A stretch of DNA of 64,000 bases from Fontibacter flavus (GCF_042432905.1 NZ_JBHLWI010000004.1:164736-228735), one strand, 5' to 3'; positions 24,500 through 34,255 are shown, counted from the first letter of the stretch. The notes: generated from the letters alone by a model not told the origin. Numbers and translations are program-made.

Positions 24500-26038
24500 T
24501 TAACCCGCCCAACCTTCTCTGTCTAAGCTCCTATATTGGATAGCTTCTGCTAAATGCTCCACTTTAATTTCAGGAGATTGAGAAAGATCTGCTATTGTTC
24601 TGGACACTTTCAGAATCCTATCATAAGCTCTTGCAGAAAGTCCTAATCTTTCCATTGCCGTCTTTAGGAGTACTTTTCCAGCTTCATTGATTTTGCAGAC
24701 TTCCTTAACCATATGGGAAGGCATCATGGCGTTGCAATAAATATCTGGGTTGTCTTTGAATCTTTCAACCTGAACCTCCCTTCCCAAAATCACCCTGTCG
24801 CGAATTGATTTACTGGATTCTGACTTTCTGACCGAAGTCATTTCATCAAACTTGACAGGGGTTACTTCTACGTGCAGGTCTATTCGGTCCAACAATGGAC
24901 CACTTACTTTATTGAGATAGCGTTGGACTATTCCTGGTCCGCAGACACACTCTTTTTCGGGGTGGTTGTAGTAACCACATGGGCATGGGTTCATACTCGC
25001 GATCAACATGAAGTTTGCAGGATAATCTACAGATACCTTCGCTCGGGATATGGATACCCGTCTTTCTTCCAATGGCTGTCTCATGACTTCAAGTACTGTT
25101 CTCTTGAATTCAGGTAGTTCATCTAAAAACAGTACCCCATTGTGCGAAAGTGAAATTTCTCCTGGCTGCGGGTTTCCTCCACCCCCGACCAATGCCACAT
25201 CACTGATGGTATGGTGTGGCGACCTGAAAGGTCTTTGTGCAATCAGAGAAGCATTTCTCCCCAATTTCCCGGCAACTGAATGAATTTTAGTAGTCTCCAA
25301 TGCTTCCTGAAGGGTAAGTGGAGGAAGAATGGAAGGAAGTCTTTTGGCAAGCATGGTTTTTCCAGCTCCAGGAGGGCCTATCATGATGACATTGTGTCCG
25401 CCTGCGGCTGCAATTTCCATGGCTCTTTTAATGTTTTCCTGACCTTGCACGTCAGCAAAGTCAAATTCATAATTTTCCATAGAGTTGAAAAAAAGATCTC
25501 GGGTGTCAGTGACAGTTGGTGTGATCGAGATGTCTCCTTCCAAAAAGCCGATTGCTTCTTGGAGGTTTTGAACCCCTATGATATCGATGTTATTGACAAT
25601 AGAGGCTTCTGATGCATTTTCCTGTGGAAGGATAAAACCTTTAAAACCTCTTTTTCTAGCTTCAATGGCGATGGGTAATACTCCTTTGACAGGTCTGAGT
25701 TGCCCATCCAAGGAAAGTTCACCCATGATGATGTAATTCTCCAACTCAGGAAAAGAAACCTGTTCAGAGGCTTTGAGAATTCCTAATGCGATCGGGAGAT
25801 CATATGATGAGCCTTCCTTGCGGATATCTGCAGGGGCTAAATTGATCACCACCTTTTGACGGGGCATTCTAAATCCGAAGTATTTTAATGCGGACTCTAC
25901 CCTTTGCTGACTTTCTTTAACAGCACTGTCAGGAAGGCCTACCATAAAAAAACTTGTTCCTTGCCCTACGTTTACTTCAATTGTAATGAGTTTGGCATCT
26001 ACACCTGACACCGCACTTCCAAAAGTTTTTGCTACCAT
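24500..26038 (-). CDS. YifB/ComM-family Mg-chelatase-like AAA ATPase
   Basis: 512 residues. An N-terminal Lon-protease-like fold (about 1-170, with VVINLAPADIRKEGSSYDLPIAL) is followed by the AAA+ chelatase domain with Walker A GPPGAGKTM, then a four-cysteine insert (NPCPCGYYNHPEKECVCG) and a C-terminal helical domain. In proteobacteria ComM is a bidirectional branch-migration helicase used in natural transformation; whether the role is the same here is inference. Last of a three-gene same-strand run, but a terminator hairpin separates it from the gene upstream. Confidence 0.93.
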   Translation of the reverse strand: MVAKTFGSAVSGVDAKLITIEVNVGQGTSFFMVGLPDSAVKESQQRVESALKYFGFRMPRQKVVINLAPADIRKEGSSYDLPIALGILKASEQVSFPELENYIIMGELSLDGQLRPVKGVLPIAIEARKRGFKGFILPQENASEASIVNNIDIIGVQNLQEAIGFLEGDISITPTVTDTRDLFFNSMENYEFDFADVQGQENIKRAMEIAAAGGHNVIMIGPPGAGKTMLAKRLPSILPPLTLQEALETTKIHSVAGKLGRNASLIAQRPFRSPHHTISDVALVGGGGNPQPGEISLSHNGVLFLDELPEFKRTVLEVMRQPLEERRVSISRAKVSVDYPANFMLIASMNPCPCGYYNHPEKECVCGPGIVQRYLNKVSGPLLDRIDLHVEVTPVKFDEMTSVRKSESSKSIRDRVILGREVQVERFKDNPDIYCNAMMPSHMVKEVCKINEAGKVLLKTAMERLGLSARAYDRILKVSRTIADLSQSPEIKVEHLAEAIQYRSLDREGWAG

Positions 26039-26058
26039 TTTTCAAAATTTGGATACAT

Positions 26059-26087
26059 TAAAAAAAAGGAAACCTAAACGGTTTCCC
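26059..26087 (-). terminator. Terminator upstream of YifB gene
   Basis: On the minus strand GGGAAACC and GGTTTCC pair, followed by eight T. It ends the 26118-26483 transcript. Confidence 0.75.
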
Positions 26088-26117
26088 AATATAATGATTT
26101 TGAACTAATTTTGATTG

Positions 26118-26483
26118 CTATTTGAAATTTTGTCTTGGTCGGATGACAGAGCTTTCTTTCTCTTCTTCCTTTTGCTCCATTTTTCTTTCCAGATTTTTCA
26201 GTTTGATGCTTTGCTCCATGTCATACAAGCTTGCCTTGAGTTCTTTTTTCTCTGTTTCCTTTTTTTCAACTTCACTAAGTAGATTATTGCTGACCATATT
26301 GCTGGTTATCCAAGCCAGAATAAACAGGACCAAACCAATTAAAAGGAAGTTGACTACCAATGAGGAAGTCAGTTCCTCGATATTCAACATACCCTTGATT
26401 CCATTGAAAGACAGGAAAAATACCAAACTGATGCCGAAATATAAGAGTACGAGTAAATGGGTGATTTTATTGAATTGTTTCAT
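26118..26483 (-). CDS. Two-helix membrane protein with coiled coil
   Basis: 121 residues: two transmembrane segments (about 8-27 and 43-62) and then a highly charged Lys/Glu coiled-coil tail (about 68-110) that should lie in the cytoplasm. No family recognised. It begins 33 nt after the ABC exporter stop on the same strand, so the two are probably co-transcribed. It may be an accessory to the exporter or unrelated; no evidence settles this. Confidence 0.6.
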   Translation of the reverse strand: MKQFNKITHLLVLLYFGISLVFFLSFNGIKGMLNIEELTSSLVVNFLLIGLVLFILAWITSNMVSNNLLSEVEKKETEKKELKASLYDMEQSIKLKNLERKMEQKEEEKESSVIRPRQNFK

Positions 26484-26516
26484 GACGTCGGTGATTAAAT
26501 ATTGACTACTAATATA

Positions 26517-28349
26517 CTAAACAGATTGCATGGTAGAAAGATTCCGGTACAATCCTTCTTCCTCCATCAATTGTTGATGTGTCCCTCTTTGGACAATTTT
26601 TCCTTTTTTGATCACCAAGATTTCGTCTGCATGCTGAATAGTGCTGAGACGGTGTGCGATGACAAGTGTGGTCCGATTGGTCATGAGGTTTGTCAAGGCA
26701 TCCTGTACTAATTTTTCGGATTGGGAATCCAAGGCTGAAGTAGCCTCGTCTAGGATAAGAATAGGCGGGTTTTTCAAAACTGCCCGAGCTATACTCAGAC
26801 GTTGTCTTTGCCCACCTGATAGTTTGGAACCCCGCTCACCTATATTGGTATGATAGCCATTTTCCAGTTGAACGATGAATTCATGGGCATTGGCGATTTT
26901 AGCAGCCTGAGTAACCTCTTCTTCTGAGATTCCTTCCAATCCGAATGCGATATTGTTATACACAGTATCATTGAAAAGAATTGATTCCTGTGTGACAATT
27001 CCCATCAACTTTCTCAAGCTAAGGAGGTCAATATCCTTGATGTTCCTTCCGTCCAAAGTGATTTTACCTTCAGTAGGATCATAAAACCTAGGAACAAGAT
27101 CTGCAATGGTTGACTTGCCGCCACCTGATGGACCTACTAGGGCGATCGTTTTACCTTTGGTCAGGGTAAAATCAATATCTTTAAGGACCTGATCTTTTTC
27201 ATAGCTGAAATTAACGCTGTCAAATTGAACAGCTTCCTCAAATCTCTCCACTACTATTGGATGTTCAGTATTTTGAATGGCACTTGGTGTGTCCACAACT
27301 TCAAATATCCTTTCAGCGGAGGCCAAACCCCTTTGGATGCTACTTGCAGCCCTAGATATTTCTTTGGCCGGGTTGAGAACTTGTGTGAAGATGATGATAT
27401 AAGTAATGAAATCTGATGCCCCTAGATCGGAGCTGTTACTCAGTACAAGGGATCCTCCATAAACCAAAATTCCAGCTACTACTGATACTCCAAGAAATTG
27501 GGATGTAGGCGAAGCCAGTTCATTTTTTCTGGCCATAGAGACATTCACATCAGAATAGAAATCGGTTTCCTGATCAAATTTTGAACGAATATATTTTTGG
27601 GCGCCAAAAGCTTTGATGACCCTCATTCCTCCAATTGTCTCATCTAGGATATTGACTATTCTTCCCAGAGATTCCTGGCTTTCTACTGCTTTTTTCTTCA
27701 ATCTCTTGGTGATCCCGCCAATAATTGCACCTGATATAGGAATGATCAAGATTGTGAAAAGGGTCAGTTTGACTGACATGAAAAATAAAACTGCAAAATA
27801 TAGCAAGATGGTGACCGGCTCTTTGAATACCACCCTGAGCGACTGCACAATACTGTTTTCTACCTCCTGAATGTCATTGGTCATCTTGGACATTAAGTCA
27901 CCTTTACGTTCGTTTGAAAAATAGCCAATGTGCATATTGGTGACTTGCTCAAAGATGTTCAGTCGCATTTTTTTGATGATTTCAGCTCTTACTTTGGCCA
28001 GTACTACGCCAGATAAGTAGGTGAACAAATTGGCAAGAAAGACTGATACAACTATGATGATGCAGACATAAAGCAGAGTGCCAAACTTCCCGTAGGTCTC
28101 TGAAATCTGTAGAAAGTAATGGTTAAATAGGTGCAGAAAATAATCTATAGAAAAGGAAAAATCCGGCTTTACAAGGTATTTGGAAAGATCTACAGGTTCC
28201 ACCTGCTCAAAAATCACATCAAATAATGGCTTGAGTAAAGTGAAATTCAAGAGCCCAAAAATGATGGCCAGAAGCGTATAAACCACATAAATTGGAAAAT
28301 ACCTTCTGAATGGCCGTGCATAGGACAATATCCTTAGATAAGTATTCAT
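26517..28349 (-). CDS. ABC exporter, fused permease/ATPase (MsbA-like)
   Basis: 610 residues. A long N-terminal transmembrane domain (about 15-340, with extra loop EQVEPVDLSKYL between helices 1 and 2) is followed by an ATPase with Walker A GPSGGGKST, Q-loop VTQESILFN, signature LSGGQRQR, Walker B ILILDEATSAL and H-loop AHRLST. It is closest in layout to lipid A flippase MsbA and so is the better msbA candidate of the two exporters in the window; the substrate is inferred, not shown. A heptad-repeat array lies just upstream, between it and the RemB-like gene. Confidence 0.9.
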   Translation of the reverse strand: MNTYLRILSYARPFRRYFPIYVVYTLLAIIFGLLNFTLLKPLFDVIFEQVEPVDLSKYLVKPDFSFSIDYFLHLFNHYFLQISETYGKFGTLLYVCIIIVVSVFLANLFTYLSGVVLAKVRAEIIKKMRLNIFEQVTNMHIGYFSNERKGDLMSKMTNDIQEVENSIVQSLRVVFKEPVTILLYFAVLFFMSVKLTLFTILIIPISGAIIGGITKRLKKKAVESQESLGRIVNILDETIGGMRVIKAFGAQKYIRSKFDQETDFYSDVNVSMARKNELASPTSQFLGVSVVAGILVYGGSLVLSNSSDLGASDFITYIIIFTQVLNPAKEISRAASSIQRGLASAERIFEVVDTPSAIQNTEHPIVVERFEEAVQFDSVNFSYEKDQVLKDIDFTLTKGKTIALVGPSGGGKSTIADLVPRFYDPTEGKITLDGRNIKDIDLLSLRKLMGIVTQESILFNDTVYNNIAFGLEGISEEEVTQAAKIANAHEFIVQLENGYHTNIGERGSKLSGGQRQRLSIARAVLKNPPILILDEATSALDSQSEKLVQDALTNLMTNRTTLVIAHRLSTIQHADEILVIKKGKIVQRGTHQQLMEEEGLYRNLSTMQSV

Positions 28350-28434
28350 GAAGAATTAAAGAGATTTTTGCCGCAAGTTACGGAATTAAAAAATGAAATA
28401 TAGAACTGAGCGCTTAGGGCCCAGAAATCCCTAA

Positions 28435-28539
28435 TTCCAAAATTAAAACTTCAAGTCCCAAACTTCAAATTTTAAAATCCAAGCTCCAAGGTTCAAAAAG
28501 TAAACTCCAAATCTTAAAGCTCAAACTTCAGATCACAAA
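28435..28539. repeat. Strict 7-bp-periodic array (C)
   Basis: Fifteen consecutive heptamers with no indel: TTCCAAA, ATTAAAA, CTTCAAG, TCCCAAA, CTTCAAA, TTTTAAA, ATCCAAG, CTCCAAG, GTTCAAA, AAGTAAA, CTCCAAA, TCTTAAA, GCTCAAA, CTTCAGA, TCACAAA. Positions 1-4 vary and position 5 is A throughout; positions 6-7 are nearly always A then A/G. It fills the spacer between the RemB-like gene and the ABC exporter. Confidence 0.85.
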
Positions 28540-28545
28540 ATAGAA

Positions 28546-30231
28546 TTAAAAATTGAAATCATTCCTGATCATATTGATTCTGATTCCAGCTTGGGTAAAC
28601 TGACTTACATCTGGTGCATTTAAATTCTGAGCAGTTCTTCTTCTGTAGGTATGGCTAAGGTCCAGAAAAACGTTCTGTTTGATCATATAGCTCAGGTTAA
28701 GACTGCCCGTTACGACTCTGTTTTCGATGCCCTGTCCGATTCGGTTGCCAAAAAGCCCTATGCCTGTATTCGGGTTCAACCGGTTTTTGAGCAAATCTTT
28801 GCCAAAGTTCACATCTTCTGAAGGATCATCTCCGAAAAACTGGAAAATACCAGTGAAGTTGGCAAAAAGCCTTGGGGTAGGTTGATACCTAAGGATGCCT
28901 ACTGCCTCCCTGAAATTCGCACCCAGAGGATGGGTCAACGGTGTCCTGTAGTTGGTGTAGGATTGGTAATCAAATTTTTCCTGATAGGTATAAGGTCTTG
29001 CTTGATTGTATTCCAATTGTAAATCCAGATTTGAGATTTTGAAGACATTGATATACTTAAATCCTGCCTGAAGGCCATATTTGTTGCGGCTGGACTGTTT
29101 GCCATCAATTCCGAAAAACTCTCCAAAAACGAATTCGTCTAATCCGAACTGTCCGTAGAATTGCATACCCGGCGTGAAATTCCACTTGGCATCCATACCG
29201 AGCATGATTTTATCAGGAGTACCTAATTGGTGCTCAACCCAACGGTAGAAAATTATCGGATTGAGGTAATTCCAGTTGAACTGGTTCATCATGACCGATT
29301 CAAAGAAACCTATATTGAGTTTCTTGCCAATATTCATCCCCAAGCGGTGAAAAGAGAACCATTTCTGTGGATATCTACCATCAGTAGGTCTGCCCTGTCC
29401 ATCAAAAATGACGTCGGCATTTAATTGGGCCCATACATTTGTTAAGTTGAATTTCCAGATTTTAGTATTGAATTTGGCAAAAAGATAGGGATTGGAAAAG
29501 TCAGATAGGATCATTGAACGGTAACCTTCTCCCACAAAATTTCTATCATGTCCGATCTGTGCTTGGATATTTTTCGTCAGGTTGAAGCTGATATGTCCCA
29601 TAGCGGAAAAATACCCATAGCCTTCTTCCTCATACCTTTTCCAAAAACCTTCTCCTGGAACAGCTCCATTTTGTTCCGTGTAGTTTTTTATCCAGGAAGG
29701 GAAAATCACCTGTGTGGTGGTCATGTAAGTATAAAAAGCCACTTTTCGGTCTACACTACCTCTAAGTTCAATGCCACGACTGTTCCTCAGACGAAATTTG
29801 TCAAAACCGGGCTCATTGCCTGCCGCTAAATAAACGACCGGATTGACATGAATATCCATGATAGAGTCACGGTAATGGAAAAAATCTGATGGCTTCCGGT
29901 ATAATTTTTTCAATAAAGGTTGATCTGAATCTTCAGTATGATGCCCTACAAATTCCCAGTTGTCATTACTCAGGTATTCCAGATTAAATCTATCTGATTT
30001 TGACTTTAGCAAGCCGGAATAAGAAAGTGAATCCAAAAAAGCTCCCACTTGGTCTATTCTGTATGGTTTGAATCCGGTATGGAAAGTAGAATTATTTTTG
30101 CCATCCAAAATTTCATATCGCTCTATGAGGTGATAATAATCTCTGTTAAATGGTACATAGGCACCCTGTCCAAAAATCTGCTGTGAGAAAAGTGCCGAAA
30201 GGGCAAAGGAGAAAAGAATTATTTTTTTCAT
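28546..30231 (-). CDS. RemB-like/Wzi-type outer-membrane barrel protein
   Basis: 561 residues with a signal peptide (about 1-21, cut after FGQ) and a long beta-barrel-like body with many aromatic-ended strands, ending INMIRNDFNF. The start GAYVPFNRDYYHLIERYEI and features such as GHDRNFVGEGYRSMILSDFS resemble gliding-motility protein RemB of Flavobacterium and the wider capsule-assembly Wzi group. Role in surface polysaccharide or motility is inferred from the family only. The transcript end runs into heptad array C. Confidence 0.7.
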   Translation of the reverse strand: MKKIILFSFALSALFSQQIFGQGAYVPFNRDYYHLIERYEILDGKNNSTFHTGFKPYRIDQVGAFLDSLSYSGLLKSKSDRFNLEYLSNDNWEFVGHHTEDSDQPLLKKLYRKPSDFFHYRDSIMDIHVNPVVYLAAGNEPGFDKFRLRNSRGIELRGSVDRKVAFYTYMTTTQVIFPSWIKNYTEQNGAVPGEGFWKRYEEEGYGYFSAMGHISFNLTKNIQAQIGHDRNFVGEGYRSMILSDFSNPYLFAKFNTKIWKFNLTNVWAQLNADVIFDGQGRPTDGRYPQKWFSFHRLGMNIGKKLNIGFFESVMMNQFNWNYLNPIIFYRWVEHQLGTPDKIMLGMDAKWNFTPGMQFYGQFGLDEFVFGEFFGIDGKQSSRNKYGLQAGFKYINVFKISNLDLQLEYNQARPYTYQEKFDYQSYTNYRTPLTHPLGANFREAVGILRYQPTPRLFANFTGIFQFFGDDPSEDVNFGKDLLKNRLNPNTGIGLFGNRIGQGIENRVVTGSLNLSYMIKQNVFLDLSHTYRRRTAQNLNAPDVSQFTQAGIRINMIRNDFNF

Positions 30232-30392
30232 AAAAGAATAAGCTACAGGAACGTAAAGCTAAAAAAAGTCAAGGAAAATGAAACATATTCCAGTTCGATC
30301 TGCTTTGTCCATTTCAAATGCCAAAAGTCTAATTGACGGACCCCTGTCCAAGTTAGGTTAATGCTTGTTTTAGTTGTCAGTTCAAAATTCCA

Positions 30393-30447
30393 AAAAAAAC
30401 ACCCATACAAAGATGAAGGAAATGCCCTCCAATTCTTTGTATGGGTC
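30393..30447 (-). terminator. Terminator of DUF4153 operon
   Basis: ACCCATACAAAGA and TCTTTGTATGGGT form a 13-bp stem around a 20-nt loop, with a T run on the minus-strand side. Confidence 0.75.
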
Positions 30448-30483
30448 TTTGAGTTATGAAATCCGGTTATACTTAATTGTGGA

Positions 30484-31728
30484 CTAATTGAAACCGAAAA
30501 TCAAGGGGAAAATGAAGACCACCACAACTGTCCATATAAAATATATAGGGATATATTTAGCTATAACTGTACCTACATTGCTCACATCTGATTTCTGCTG
30601 AACTGTTTTAAAAAGTATGGAAGTGACCATTAACAGATGGATCAAGATAAGGATATTGCTGCCCAGAACCGCAAGTCTATTTGGCGTGAAACCCCATTCT
30701 GAAATTCGGAAGATAATGGCTGATAAGGCAATGCCATTTACAATAATCGTGACGATTGAGAGTAAGAGGAGAACCCAAATGCCAAAGTTGGTTTTTACTT
30801 TTTGCACGGATTCTGCAACAGCAAAGAATATCAACGCCATGACACCGATCAAAAGTAAATTGAATAATAAGAGAAATTCCCTGTCTGTATATGGATTTTT
30901 GCCGGAAAACGCAATGGCTCCGAGGTAAATGATCAACATAAGCAAAACCACGGGACTGAAGATTTTAGCGATGATAGGTGATACCTTATTGACCAAGTGT
31001 GGGTTCGAGTAATTGAGGAAAGTAGCTACAATTGGGATTGAAGGTAAGCCGAAGATCACCACGTTCTGCATGTAAAACTGCTCGATTTTTAAGCCAATGA
31101 GTTCGAAAAGTCCAATAGTAATACCTGAGAGGAGCATTCCTGAAATCGCAAGAATGGCTGTCATGACTACCAAGTCTCCATTGAAGCGAAGAAAATCCAA
31201 TCTTTTTTGATGATTGTTTATTTGGTTTCCGGTAAATGCAGCCCCAAGTATTACCCAAAGCAAAAGAGGGAGGTGAATACAGGCCAGAATTAAAGTGTCG
31301 CTTTCAGCCTCCCCAGGCCATAGATTGATAAAAACAGCGGAAATAGCGATAATGACTCCTATTATGGTCTTGTTTTTAAGGGATAATTTATTTTTCCAGG
31401 AAAAGAAAGCTATCAGCAATGGGAATACAATCAATCCTAGATTTAGAGGGTAATAGAACTCTTCATTCAGAGAAAATATACTTGGAAATTTAGCCAAGAG
31501 GCCAGCGACAATACAGGCAAATCCTATAAACCATAATTCTTTTTTTGAGCCCCATGAGATCGTTTCTGTATCATGATTCAGGCGTTCAATCCAAAATTCT
31601 GAAAATGGTTTGTCTTTAATGGAGGGATAAAGGGCGATGAATTCTTTTTTGAAGGAGGCAGAATTTGACCGGTATAGGCGTTCAAGTTGGCCTGGGTTGT
31701 CAAGGTGGGCGAGGATTTTGTTTTTCAT
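30484..31728 (-). CDS. DUF4153 polytopic membrane protein
   Basis: 414 residues with a soluble N-terminal stretch (about 1-65, ILAHLDNPGQLERLYRSN) followed by about ten hydrophobic segments. This layout is the DUF4153 family of inner-membrane proteins, of unknown function. Last gene of an apparent four-gene minus-strand operon (33060 to 30484) that also holds two other small membrane proteins and a winged-helix regulator, suggesting an envelope-stress or signalling module. No catalytic motif visible. Confidence 0.8.
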   Translation of the reverse strand: MKNKILAHLDNPGQLERLYRSNSASFKKEFIALYPSIKDKPFSEFWIERLNHDTETISWGSKKELWFIGFACIVAGLLAKFPSIFSLNEEFYYPLNLGLIVFPLLIAFFSWKNKLSLKNKTIIGVIIAISAVFINLWPGEAESDTLILACIHLPLLLWVILGAAFTGNQINNHQKRLDFLRFNGDLVVMTAILAISGMLLSGITIGLFELIGLKIEQFYMQNVVIFGLPSIPIVATFLNYSNPHLVNKVSPIIAKIFSPVVLLMLIIYLGAIAFSGKNPYTDREFLLLFNLLLIGVMALIFFAVAESVQKVKTNFGIWVLLLLSIVTIIVNGIALSAIIFRISEWGFTPNRLAVLGSNILILIHLLMVTSILFKTVQQKSDVSNVGTVIAKYIPIYFIWTVVVVFIFPLIFGFN

Positions 31729-31776
31729 GGTTTTAGGGGATAAATGTTTTTGGGTAGAGAAATTACAGTATGTGGT

Positions 31777-32094
31777 TTAGTTCCAATGGCCGGTCAGGTT
31801 GAATGCTATCACAGCGCTTAACCATAGAGACAGGAAATAAATCAGGGTGCCGAATATTATTGCCAATAATCTCTTTCTACCTTCTGGAATCCATTTAAAG
31901 CCTATCAGGTAAAAGAAAGTACCTCCTAATCCTCCTCCCAAAGGGATGAGGAGCAAAGGAATCAGCATCCATTTTTCAAAAACATCTTCTTTAGTAGCAA
32001 TGATGAAGAGGATATAAATCAATGGAATGACAGCGCCGATGAAAGATGCTTGGATCAGATTTTTTGTGAGTTGGGGATTAGGGTTCATAGCCAT
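31777..32094 (-). CDS. Three-helix membrane protein
   Basis: About 105 residues from the ATG at 32094 (MAMNPNPQLTKN); an 11-residue upstream extension and a start two codons later are both possible. Three hydrophobic segments (about 15-32, 43-62 and 73-95). No family recognised. It sits between the regulator and the DUF4153 gene in the same operon (gaps about 56 and 48 nt). Confidence 0.6.
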   Translation of the reverse strand: MAMNPNPQLTKNLIQASFIGAVIPLIYILFIIATKEDVFEKWMLIPLLLIPLGGGLGGTFFYLIGFKWIPEGRKRLLAIIFGTLIYFLSLWLSAVIAFNLTGHWN

Positions 32095-32150
32095 TTTACT
32101 TTTAGGTTTATATAAAGTACTTTGCAAAACAAAGTGAATAAGTAAATTTT

Positions 32151-32456
32151 TTAGTTTTTATTTTCGTTGATCAGGTTTTCAAGGAATTCCAGATGCGCTT
32201 GGAAAGCTTTTTTTCCAATAGGTGTAGCCGAATAATTCGTCAATGGTTTTCTTCCTAAGAATGATTTTTCCACAATAATATAATCTTGGTTTTCCAGATA
32301 GCGAAGATGGGAAGCAAGATTGCCATCCGTTACTTCAAGGAGCTCCTTGAAGGAGTTAAAGTCAAATTGCTCATTGACCATCAGAATGGACATGACCCTG
32401 AGTCGGATGACATTTTCAAAAGCTTTGTCGTAAATCCCCTTCACTTTATTGGTCAT
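32151..32456 (-). CDS. Winged-helix transcriptional regulator
   Basis: 101 residues forming a compact winged helix-turn-helix: NVIRLRVMSILMVNE, FNSFKELLEVTDGNLASHLRYLENQDYI (recognition helix) and a wing, EKSFLGRKPLTNYSATPIGKKAF. This matches the PF13601-type (MarR/ArsR-like) regulators that in Bacteroidota are often encoded with small membrane proteins. It overlaps the upstream gene by 11 nt, so translation is probably coupled. Autoregulation of the operon is likely but inferred. Confidence 0.85.
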   Translation of the reverse strand: MTNKVKGIYDKAFENVIRLRVMSILMVNEQFDFNSFKELLEVTDGNLASHLRYLENQDYIIVEKSFLGRKPLTNYSATPIGKKAFQAHLEFLENLINENKN

Positions 32457-33060
32457 ATTTATAGTACATCACACTTCCATACACAATATGGAGTAAACCA
32501 AATCCCAAGGCCCATAAAATCAATCCAAATTCCGGGAAAAAAGCAGCAATGATCCCCAATGCTGCCTGGCTAAAACCTAGATATTTAATGTCACTAAGCG
32601 TGAAATGAGAAGCGCTGAATAAGCCTAAACCGTAAAAAATCAAAGTAGCCGAGGTAATGAAAATGTAAAATCCTTGATGTACTAAAGCAAAGCAAAATAG
32701 CCCACCAATAACAACGGGAATAAAAAGGGCCTGCATAAATCGTTTGCCTGCAGGTGTCCAGAGTTGACTTGCTGTTTTCTTATGGTTCTTTTGACTCAAA
32801 AGCCAAGCTGTGGCAATGGAAAGTATCAGTACCCCGATTGCGGTAAAAATCAAGTTGGTCAAAACCACTTTATCTAAATGGGACGCTTGATTATTTCCTA
32901 CAGGCGAATTCGGAAAATAAAGCCAATAATAGGCCAAAGCGCTACCGACGAGTGCATATATTCCTGCTAATACACCAGCTAATCCACTTAGGGATAAGTA
33001 CCGTGTACTACGCTCCATCATGGATTTGATTTCTGCTAAATCTTGTTGTGGGTTTTTCAT
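32446..33060 (-). CDS. Polytopic membrane protein of regulator operon
   Basis: 204 residues with a short cytoplasmic start (MKNPQQDLAEIKSMMERS) and about six hydrophobic segments. No named family recognised. First gene of the four-gene operon, overlapping the winged-helix regulator by 11 nt. The linkage of a regulator with membrane proteins recalls anti-regulator arrangements, but nothing in the sequence shows direct contact. Confidence 0.65.
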   Translation of the reverse strand: MKNPQQDLAEIKSMMERSTRYLSLSGLAGVLAGIYALVGSALAYYWLYFPNSPVGNNQASHLDKVVLTNLIFTAIGVLILSIATAWLLSQKNHKKTASQLWTPAGKRFMQALFIPVVIGGLFCFALVHQGFYIFITSATLIFYGLGLFSASHFTLSDIKYLGFSQAALGIIAAFFPEFGLILWALGFGLLHIVYGSVMYYKYDQ

Positions 33061-33373
33061 TTCAAAAGTACTTTGAATTACAAAGTAAACTCAAAGTTTT
33101 AATAAATGCATTTATTCGCTGAATTATTTTTTGTGTTTTCATAATACATATAGCTTCTTTTAACAAAAACGGGTAGATCTTATGTCTTGAATTATCTAAA
33201 ATCTCTGAATAGATTTTCTAGATCCAATATAAAACCCTTGCCCCGTTTGGAATGCCGCTGTCTTTTTGGTGTAAAGATTTGTAAGGAGATTGCATTTTCC
33301 TCTAATTTATCTGTTTTGGGTATTAATAATTTCGTTTAAAATGTTAATTTGGTTGCTTCAAAATTTCATAGCC

Positions 33374-34255
33374 ATGAAAATAACTTTTAAAGTTTTTGTT
33401 CCCATTTTGGCCTTTTTTGGTTTTTTTCAAATAGGGCAAGTGCTTGGTCAAGCGTCTGATTACTTTTCAGAAAATCGATATACTGACTATCCTGTTATCA
33501 GTTTAAAAGAAAACTTTCTCGGCAACCCGGTTTATTTTATTGTCGGGGAAAAGATCAGTGCTTCAGAAGTTCGGGCATACATGGAGATTATGCCCGGTAA
33601 TGCCAATGACTTTATGCAGACACATGCCAAAGCCATGAGCGGTACTGGGTTATTACTAGCAGGGCAGGTAGTGGTTTTGGGTGCTTTTGGATACTTTTAT
33701 GACAACAGAAATAACCTGAATAATCAAATTATTCGAAATTATTTAATTTTTTCCACTATGGGGGCGATAGGTGTAGGAGTTGGCAGGGCTATGAACAGAG
33801 AAGGTGTCAGAAAAATCAACGTACTCATAAACAAGCATAATTATCTCATCAGGCAAGATGATATTACGAAGCCTTACTTGACTATGGATTTTCGCAATAA
33901 TTACCTTGGAGAAAAAATCGATATTTACGATGGACCGAATCTTTTGACTAAAAACAGGCTAAATCAATATATGTTGGATTATCCTGAATTTGCTGATTTA
34001 ATGCGGAAATCTCAAAGAAACCAAAATTGGAGTTCGGTACTGGGAGTTGCAAGCTTGGTGTCAACAGCGGTATTTGTAGGAGATGTCCTGACTCCTCAAA
34101 TTCAGTCTTCTACTCCCAGCAACACGTTGCTTCCCTTAACACTGGCCAATATTGGGATTGGTATTTCCGGTGGGTTGGTCAGAAGAGCTGCCAGGAACCA
34201 CACCCGGAAGGCATTGATGAAATATAATTTTGGGGATGAATTTCAAAGTTATTGA
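33374..34255 (+). CDS. Membrane protein of unknown function
   Basis: 293 residues from the ATG at 33374, where a signal peptide or anchor begins (MKITFKVFVPILAFFGFFQIGQVLG). The 28-residue extension upstream is hydrophobic but follows no start-like context. Further hydrophobic segments lie around 95-115, 130-150, 220-240 and 255-275, separated by a soluble stretch with NYLGEKIDIYDGPNLL. I do not recognise the family. It stands alone, with 230 nt upstream and rpmE2 downstream. Confidence 0.55.
   Translation: MKITFKVFVPILAFFGFFQIGQVLGQASDYFSENRYTDYPVISLKENFLGNPVYFIVGEKISASEVRAYMEIMPGNANDFMQTHAKAMSGTGLLLAGQVVVLGAFGYFYDNRNNLNNQIIRNYLIFSTMGAIGVGVGRAMNREGVRKINVLINKHNYLIRQDDITKPYLTMDFRNNYLGEKIDIYDGPNLLTKNRLNQYMLDYPEFADLMRKSQRNQNWSSVLGVASLVSTAVFVGDVLTPQIQSSTPSNTLLPLTLANIGIGISGGLVRRAARNHTRKALMKYNFGDEFQSY

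Noticed and set aside
26122..26505. Plus-strand ORF of Ser/Phe-rich protein
   Set aside because: It is the exact antisense of the Lys/Glu coiled-coil gene, whose coding pattern and operon position are better.
33290..33373. Upstream extension of the membrane protein at 33374
   Set aside because: No start-site context; a clear signal or anchor sequence begins at the internal ATG.
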